64,000 nucleotides of DNA from Chloropicon primus (taxonomy: Eukaryota; Chlorophyta; Chloropicophyceae; Chloropicales; Chloropicaceae). Below are positions 61,101-64,000 of the stretch, piece after piece (positions within the stretch are counted from its first letter, which is position 1; each line of letters starts with the position of its first letter). The position numbers and the translations under genes were made by a program. The notes below the pieces were generated by a model, which saw only the letters and a program-made list of their open reading frames with translations, searched no databases and was not told where the DNA came from. The DNA lies in contig CP060767.1 in NCBI GenBank assembly GCA_023205875.1, forward strand, positions 310,001-374,000. The letters are read 5' to 3'.

Positions 61101-64000
61101 AGGGCGCCAAGTCTTCCAACATTTTCGAGTCCCTAAGCAGCTGCTGTTGGAATGCATACAAATTGTTGTCAGAGTCTCGCGAAGGGGCTGAAGGATCAAT
61201 GGCGCACGCCGCGGCGTTGGCACGAGCAAGCCCCCAGCTGAAGAGTAACTTCCGTGGCAATGACAAGCATTCGCATAGGAAGATGTTGCCTAAGCTTGTC
61301 GTGAGGGCCTCGAAGCTGTGCAAGCCTCTGTTCTACGGCAGCCAACATTCGGGCTACTGGTTCAAAGTCGCGGCCTGCATCGACGACTCGGCCTTTGAGG
61401 TCGCTCACAGAGCATCGCAGCTAAGGGGCTTGGACGATTCCGCAAAGATGCAGAAGCAGAAGGCCCTGAGTGACCTCTTCAAGAGCCTGAAGAATCTTGG
61501 GTATTCCAACACAAGGAAGCTTATTTCTCTGCAAAGTGTCTTCCTGAAGTACTTCAAGACTCCATCGTCCACGTCGATTTCCGGGGTCTGCACGTCCTTG
61601 CTGGGAGAGAAAATGTCAGACGAAGTCCATCTCGACCTTTTCGCAAAGTCGGAGACATACTTTTACAGATCTCTTGCAGCGTACCAGGAGCTTTCGAGCC
61701 TCACTGCGGATTATCATCCCGATATCCAAGGAAGCGAATTCGAGAGCATGGTGGCTTACGTGCAAAATTTGCTGGACACCTGCTTTCAACTCAGGTCGCT
61801 GCTGGACTCTTCGGCTCTGAGGAGCGGCACGGTTCGCAACCTGGTGGATACGATGGCGAACCTCGCCGGATACTTTGAGGAGGGCGAAAAGAATTCTCTT
61901 CGACCTTTCGATGGCAAGCGCACGCGGGAATGGCTTTGGAAAGTCGACGCCGCGTGCGAGTATGCATGCAAGCTTATCCAGGATTCCAAGCTGCTGCTAG
62001 AAAACTCTTGCTATGACACCAGTGAAAGTGTTCCTGAACTTTTGGAGATACTCCAGTCCTCAAAGGACTGTGCGCGGGAAATGAAGTCGTTGCTTGCTCC
62101 AAAGTTCAGCAAATCTCAGACAATGAGCGAGATGATCCAGGTGCACAAGAAGAGCAAGAAGAAAAAGATTTCCTGGAAAGATCTTTGGCCAATATTCCCA
62201 GCAAAGGGCAGCATTCCGCGTGCAAAGGACGTCCTTTGCAGGCTGTGGGGCTTGCACGCGCAGCTTCTTTTGTGTGAAAAGAAGTTGGGCAACAAGGGCT
62301 TCTCTGCATTGGAAGGCATTGCAAAATCCCTTGAGCAAGAACTCTCTCTCGTCCAAGAATTCGAGGAGCCCGCCCGCGGGAGACAGATGGAGGACGCCGA
62401 ATATGCAGCTTTCATGTCTTCTGCTGGCAAAAGCATTGAAAGGACGACAGAGGACCTTCTGATTTGGATGGAGCAGCTCTCCTTGCACAAAGATGATCAG
62501 GCCCAGGAATGGCTGCGATCGGACGAGGCCGATTGGGATTCTCTGCAAGCAAACTTGGCGACGAGCAAGCTTGCAATTTTGGGCAGCCAGGTGAACATCA
62601 AGCACGCTTGCCAAGCCGAGGAAAACCTGGTGCAGCTGTTCCAAATTTTGAGCTCAAAGGATTTGAGGTCCGAGGACGACTTGGTTCTCGTGCTGCAAGA
62701 AGTGTCGAGCCTGAAGGACCTCTGTGAGGTCGCCATTGCTACGTATCAGGATCTGTCCATACAAACGTTGGCGCTCTCGAAGGCTCTGGCAAAACTTACT
62801 CACATCTGCTCCTCCGTCTTTGTGGGCTTGTGCAAAGACGGCTACTGCTCCCCGCCGGACGCCAGCGACAGGAGGGTTGACGAGAATGGCGCATTTGAGG
62901 AAGCCGATGGCGTTGGAATGGGAGAGGGGGAAGGGGCGAAGGACGTTAGCGACAAGATTGAGAACGAGGAGCAGGTGGAGGGCCTGAAAGGCGACGATCC
63001 GGGGGAGGACAAGGAGGCTCAACCAGAGGAAAACACCAAGGGCGTTGAAATGGGAGATGACTTTGAGGGCAACATGTTCGACATATCAGAAGACGAAAGC
63101 GATGGCGAGAACAACGAGGAGGAGGGAGAGGAGCAAGAGAACTTGGATCAGCAGATTGGAGACATGGATGAGACTTTTGATGCGGCGGACGAGCGTCTCT
63201 GGAACGACGAGGATGAAGAGAGCCAGAACAAGGAGAAGGAAGAGGACGGGGATGCTATTGGTGGCCTGACAGATGACATGATGGCCGCTGAGGACGGAAA
63301 CGATAAGGACGAGAAGGAGGCCGAGCAGGAGAAGAATGCCGAGCAGGAGAAGGAGAAGGGCGCGGACGAGAAAGAAGCTGATGAGGAGATCAACGACATG
63401 GAGGCGGACAAGGACCATGGCTTGCACGTGGACAAGGAGTTGAAGGAGGAGGAGGATGGCGACGGTGAGGACGAGGAGAGGGAAAAAGAGGAAGGTGGAA
63501 ACGAGGGAGAAGGAGAGGGGGAGGTGGAGAAGCAGCCAGACGAGAAATCTGAGAATGATGGGCAGGAAGCTGCGGAGACGGAGCCAATGAAGGCGGAAGA
63601 GGCTGATACAGGCGATAATGGCGAGGAGGAGGGGGGCGAGGATGCTTTGGCTGACTTGCCTGAGCTGGGTGATCAGGAGGACTCCAAGGATCAAGATGAG
63701 AACGAAGAAATGGAAGACCAGCCTGGAGAGACCAAGGAGCAACCCAACGATATGGAGGAGAACGAGGAGGAGAACGAGGGGGAGGATCCGATGGACACCG
63801 AGTACCAGCAGAATAACGACGATCTTCAGGACAATGACGACGCCGCCGGGAATGAGGGCCCAGAAGGTCAGCCCAGCCGCCAAGACCTCCCGGAAGATCA
63901 TGTGAACTCTGGCGCGGGAGGCAGCCACGGCATGCGCGACCAGGACGAGGACGCCTTGGACAGAGCCGACGAGCAGGAGATGGACAAGGACTGGACTGCA
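49142..64000 (+). CDS. MDN1: Midasin (Rea1/MDN1) AAA ATPase, N-terminal 4953 residues
   Basis: An uninterrupted frame from ATG 49142 to the window end. Midasin is the dynein-like hexameric AAA machine that strips assembly factors from pre-60S ribosomes in the nucleolus and nucleoplasm. AAA1 has GPAGCGKS (~330), AAA2 GETGIGKT (~674), AAA3 GPTSAGKT (~1120), AAA4 GETGCGKT (~1414) and AAA5 GSPGVGKS (~1820). AAA6 lacks a Walker A (GDWKAAGIS instead of GPxxxGKT) but keeps LLEDANLCNP and GRxxRAMRNRG-like features. A long helical linker follows, then from about residue 4570 the Asp/Glu-rich region, still running at the window end. The C-terminal MIDAS domain lies outside. A 33-bp in-frame GTGAGT...CAG stretch at 50492-50524 may be a mini-intron. 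Confidence 0.96.
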   Translation, partial: MAEGMTVRGGEDGMEVGEGVSMEGVIEGFGAEGTARPTPEAFEVWERLYIDQQGGGGGARSAAGMVRMDAEGDPLEVMCGLIWMHGPRGTIASALAFKPVLKEVATHVSESCARAEPRAVVCVTSALLMLAELHPVVRPVVKRHCLRYEVSFRHCGAGDGPGDGAGWLDAVELAKAGYRAVCLTRKASVYPWDWKSYIDLMGSEDARVRWFVLNACGKLLGLPQQTRIGLLSRDFSLAERLQHYLDWRFEQRKLSELRSRVLYSDTVPYEHIEGLKSTVFIPTLDGVTISDDGRRRGESNASYVRTASCTGIYEYILASLEQNRHMILFGPAGCGKSALMKSLREQRRKKGDDVLTVHMHKSMDSRALVGTYVCTSQAGEFQWKEGPLTIAALQGKWLCIEEINSAPQEALALLAGVSETNEIHVPGRGTLRVKPGFMMFGLCTHESGSGVSYPPCSLHLQSRVWAYHSLPMHTVDESVDIALALYPALSPLRDSLSSAYSFVSRIVEKGWQDDKGTQQAIQSADLSSGEVMANLRCKFNLRHLLQLCNRLVECHGEWITPGAPSETIRKMAFYHTVDVFCGSIRDEEFGKKFSALFLGFWGLSSYHKDEFDLYKPVMDVKKSKLTIGRASLGRKDTGRAEDKGLPFVVTTHSLRLLERTAIAIQTQEPILLVGETGIGKTACIQHLSAITGTELLVLNMNQQSDSSDLVGSFRPVESHLLLMPMLSSFQSLVSRTWPAGNNIEFFRRLHSYAHKKKWMKLIHGFKIALQKLLKSSTLLGAETFKYLSAYLLEDNASSSQAKRAKIESESSLGEEVQKQWRAFVDELSKIEVQVLTDMKSNAATKAHFSFSFIEGILVRAMKEGKWLLVDEINLAPSEALEKLFAVLDSKMGTFSLTERGDTEVIERHPDFRFFAAMNPGTDAGKKELAANLRSRFTEFYVQESLCREDLEDIVRSSFKKMSMDNPPATALVDFYLHAKQESKVRLYDCAGQKPHYSLRTLCRTLEYILKAIPMYGMSKSIKDGVFMAFFTQLDKESRSVLSQYLHSKLGKEFNDEFHERSLGAADPFVQFESFFLRKGPLEVKTAGDPEFAKYIITKSIKQRLRDLARAIYFHKSPILLQGPTSAGKTSLIKHIASATGYKCIRINNHANTDVQEYTGTYSTDMHGNIRFHEGPLVQALRMGHWVILDELNLAPSDVLEALNRLLDDNRELYVPEINETIKPHPNFMLFATQNPAGAYGGRKTLSRAFRNRFIEIYVDDIPEQELPTILEKSCLIAESQAKRMVQSSKKLRQYRQKSAVFAGKHGYITPRDLLKWGYRSQRSTLQEMSDNGYSLLAERLRDEDEKVIVKSILEKEFKATLKTGGMYGGYVTDLLESTDKSMLAGHKISMGKSMQRLFALIHKCWQNGEPVLLVGETGCGKTTACQLLAQLAQKRLHIYNCHQHSETSDFIGSYRPSRNTQGATENFLSAAREILGVESVRCSCEGIEEVDALSNPDCSLLNMSKALGCIEDACAKLAEGELLHLSPKLETMRACHAEMRVPFEWVDGPLVTAMKSGDFILVDELSLAEDAVLERLNSVLEVGGSITLSEKGSDEVEEIVPKQGFFLLATMNPGGDFGKRELSPALRNRFTEVWVPPIQDLDEIRSIIKERLSSEALSGEVVENMLKVWQFLYDNSSEGLEGNKKQFLSIRDLAAWADFINLKAEELGPSMAFGHGAYLVFLDGFGVGTGNSFHVNDLKEKSEELVANLSGVGQKADLTSPAAKVIADGESEWGIHPFFVSKGSGEQHSSSKYSMTSRTAMKNLWRILRAMQMQRALLLEGSPGVGKSSMIQNLAFLTSNQLVRINLSEHTDMMDLLGAESPCDPSTNDGALFKWQDGPLLLAIKNGSWVLLDELNLAQQSVLEGLNALLDHRAEIFIPELNKAFVCSPSFKIFATQNPMHEGGGRKGLPKSFLNRFTKVYMEGLNRDDFHHILEVLYSDLPQWLLHSILAFNDEVKEAVRVRSIGQSGGPWDFNFRDVTRCIDIIYSICQNLESLSVLPPVLALQKKYAGGESGASFRDLKEIAGKAIESVYMQRMRSAADKSFLADLFLKEFELDYFNTRSSIPEVRIGRSGLCAGLARMECNTSTVTDSYRWASLDVLQGLHTSLESAVYAISNGWMCSFVGDWKAAGISIPSFVAGVTGHDLKVIKLTNCTDTSDLLGSFEQHSLEGEVLSVCRSLSLVIKRVSTILMEGEASDMCGATNLVLDLQQELLKVESFALSCSKIKGEYLLSQLDAICKRVVQMKDAIVDNAQGEQEFASTMAEIIATMKAIASNAGKKTFSGFSWIDGPLVESIKEGKWILLEDANLCNPAVLDRLNPLLEGSNSYFMLNESTGSMERLTPHRDFRLFLAWDPSCGGEISRAMRNRGIEINFMRESLHLQVVDRIGKGKCLDTISSVSGVLSCMLSFFAKNGVRPTLLSEGLLSQLLSFLGENPQASGEEKGKEILLSMLMDYFSILDHTSYGVRGHRQHMEFAMQYTRSLHHHRAEGATAGNKVIGNAKVLSEILSCYYGRLNMTSGDLLEPDFLVLDSDSTCLVNLLGASQGRQKELRHALEHFLYSARSEDDLALRQCYALRVFHHAGSLGPKDSVAFEALQSFVQKKVPNPLAGKIFEIGREIRSCYAGTDVFQHLSQDQNLDLLMGQAKAVLEQLYAMDESAMVEETRNCINASVHVDSVETMSVLSFSIGISKSGELQYMEESLSANAAFKHVHALLISFYNFENAVFKSLPGIWTKAFRDTFSLYQKQRSHLVQWMETERAKSVQNFDYFVYLLVGMKECVKRLRCDVNAGGSKSYHLQVASLWDSVNILMHNLTGIGEQFQYEIPKIYEAGKPLCVADSGVLALMKMLRSVGSALTFENGRVSLHQDDFAVSTFRKDIQKGVALIFLAAQDGDEDKLQSANQICEILEKKYSYLLQKSAECNAMVVDDDVEPDEHVHKILAEDMNLNVYNGDHWKSSQKKGSDDSLQLLFSWKPYRQLAASLQNLADFHNLLSELQVLPTLVGFCNSDEHSAESLSEARNALQRITLFATGKNCRSPLDFVVHQQLLWLLENDSHGDKRLLVSQVHELSYNWFESLVRTCKNFACAHGGEEESKMGEIRLESNLFSSLYYGHGKITSELISYNIPCVLQRVYINALKDAEMVLHKSLKSINRGADKDYERRNQIEAFKQILLCHASSIDRNSEEDQANFNKIKCLGSSSTGSLDSLSNITQSIFPEACGKLTERIIQALRDKPDGGASVRMQTGHTWLLLGLLRIHLAVPPNGYDPALKPAHEAGEIEVERAQDAMVVDIIDQTQLGQYGQSFPLHGVQSALTQKLKCDAVRIAQLKRNIPLRDDSNVSYQDLVRDVSAFLAQRLGIDGILSVLGTLESDPLALDSLNSIGETAAMWSTSMKAKYSSYADILQPLNLGVLQFSYGVSAINAALHEKKDFSTKLFGELLSFPGGNSSALAEAMATYLEGSQLEVDDKHLRMIRILRCCLAGFVDKLRLCKFSNQLWNMSNALLGQYTHIWDIAKEKEDRELEEAASLFKSSARGGKEGSREFQRVLMDEDGNYEQDSFIEGEIKENIKEKMERDFAYEIMLNHWRATQAFKEEIDHTSCPGEIQFIEDEDAARLEEFVDCYDALSDSKELQGSYLQSCSHGVVNAHIMRTHLRQKLLSESQGVLAMHVHVQRFYARVDKIREEWPDNELLAQLRNISGRLLLLPADAPIKKAMSGLELLLLRSLTWEESAAQHVSLRREIESLTIVANGWRKEELKSMEDLFKENFQKHVKMASVGWLHLFEILKHFTSTKACKLNLGEILESIEEFIQTSSIGQFETRLAIVKMFYTHLQVHALLNGPTAKRYEILRYLSGMLQNLHSYYSQFLESIRGEIESGTGVLSKELFDFIQLSKWEDLNVYAMRNSIDKSNRTLHKLRVKHDELLRKGIKDILQAQSKKISINGLSSEFSKGAKSSNIFESLSSCCWNAYKLLSESREGAEGSMAHAAALARASPQLKSNFRGNDKHSHRKMLPKLVVRASKLCKPLFYGSQHSGYWFKVAACIDDSAFEVAHRASQLRGLDDSAKMQKQKALSDLFKSLKNLGYSNTRKLISLQSVFLKYFKTPSSTSISGVCTSLLGEKMSDEVHLDLFAKSETYFYRSLAAYQELSSLTADYHPDIQGSEFESMVAYVQNLLDTCFQLRSLLDSSALRSGTVRNLVDTMANLAGYFEEGEKNSLRPFDGKRTREWLWKVDAACEYACKLIQDSKLLLENSCYDTSESVPELLEILQSSKDCAREMKSLLAPKFSKSQTMSEMIQVHKKSKKKKISWKDLWPIFPAKGSIPRAKDVLCRLWGLHAQLLLCEKKLGNKGFSALEGIAKSLEQELSLVQEFEEPARGRQMEDAEYAAFMSSAGKSIERTTEDLLIWMEQLSLHKDDQAQEWLRSDEADWDSLQANLATSKLAILGSQVNIKHACQAEENLVQLFQILSSKDLRSEDDLVLVLQEVSSLKDLCEVAIATYQDLSIQTLALSKALAKLTHICSSVFVGLCKDGYCSPPDASDRRVDENGAFEEADGVGMGEGEGAKDVSDKIENEEQVEGLKGDDPGEDKEAQPEENTKGVEMGDDFEGNMFDISEDESDGENNEEEGEEQENLDQQIGDMDETFDAADERLWNDEDEESQNKEKEEDGDAIGGLTDDMMAAEDGNDKDEKEAEQEKNAEQEKEKGADEKEADEEINDMEADKDHGLHVDKELKEEEDGDGEDEEREKEEGGNEGEGEGEVEKQPDEKSENDGQEAAETEPMKAEEADTGDNGEEEGGEDALADLPELGDQEDSKDQDENEEMEDQPGETKEQPNDMEENEEENEGEDPMDTEYQQNNDDLQDNDDAAGNEGPEGQPSRQDLPEDHVNSGAGGSHGMRDQDEDALDRADEQEMDKDWTA

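Noticed and set aside
1-64000. Mobile elements (transposase, reverse transcriptase, LTRs, viral copies)
   Set aside because: No such coding motifs or terminal repeats were seen. The only dispersed repeats are the promoter-like segments and microsatellites.

Overview
The window is nuclear DNA of a compact eukaryotic genome, most likely a green alga of prasinophyte type. This is inferred from gene content. There are homologues of proteins best known from the green lineage (a DEX1-like FG-GAP membrane protein, a CHUP1-type C-terminal domain, a plastid-type BASS transporter with a transit-like leader, a calcium-dependent protein kinase with EF-hands, an organelle-type Obg GTPase and EF-P). Beside them sit genes usually kept by flagellates and protists (IQCH, selenoprotein F with a UGA-encoded Sec, a complete RRM-AlkB-methyltransferase ALKBH8). 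All introns read are GT-AG and 75-382 nt long, usually one or two per gene. Most lie near the 5' end, and several hold CT/GT or CAA microsatellites.

Layout, left to right: REEP/HVA22 (-, partial), IQCH (+), small 70-aa protein (-), coiled-coil protein (+), RWD protein (-), BASS transporter (+), UBX/p47 (-), squalene synthase (-), PIG-L (+), LENG1-like (-), Obg (+), inositol monophosphatase (+), EMAP-II-like tRNA-binding protein (+), EF-P (-), CDPK (+), degenerate lipoxygenase (-), ALKBH8 (+), CHUP1-like protein (-), coiled-coil/pseudo-M48 protein (+), SELENOF (+), IGHMBP2-like helicase (-), SPxWF-repeat protein (+), DEX1 (-), midasin (+, partial). That makes 24 protein genes. No tRNA, rRNA, transposon or viral element was recognised.

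Genes mostly alternate in strand. Convergent partners end 14-262 bp apart, while divergent partners are separated by roughly 0.4-1.1 kb. These divergent spacers carry microsatellites and a recurring, gene-oriented promoter-like motif (core CTTTCSAAMGAGC read in the direction of the gene). Two of them (BASS and ALKBH8) share a clearly duplicated stretch of about 237 bp ending at or just before the start codon.

The most unusual contents are four. (1) A lipoxygenase keeps the fold but has lost at least two histidine iron ligands, the Asn ligand position and the C-terminal Ile. (2) A 1668-aa coiled-coil protein ends in an M48-type peptidase domain whose HExxH motif has become QQLMP. (3) A CHUP1-type C-terminal domain is fused to a VHS/ENTH-like N-terminal helical domain. 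(4) SELENOF has an in-frame TGA and a complete, readable SECIS hairpin. The genes do not form one pathway. They are mainly housekeeping functions: ribosome biogenesis, tRNA modification, organelle translation, GPI and sterol synthesis, and membrane/ER proteins.
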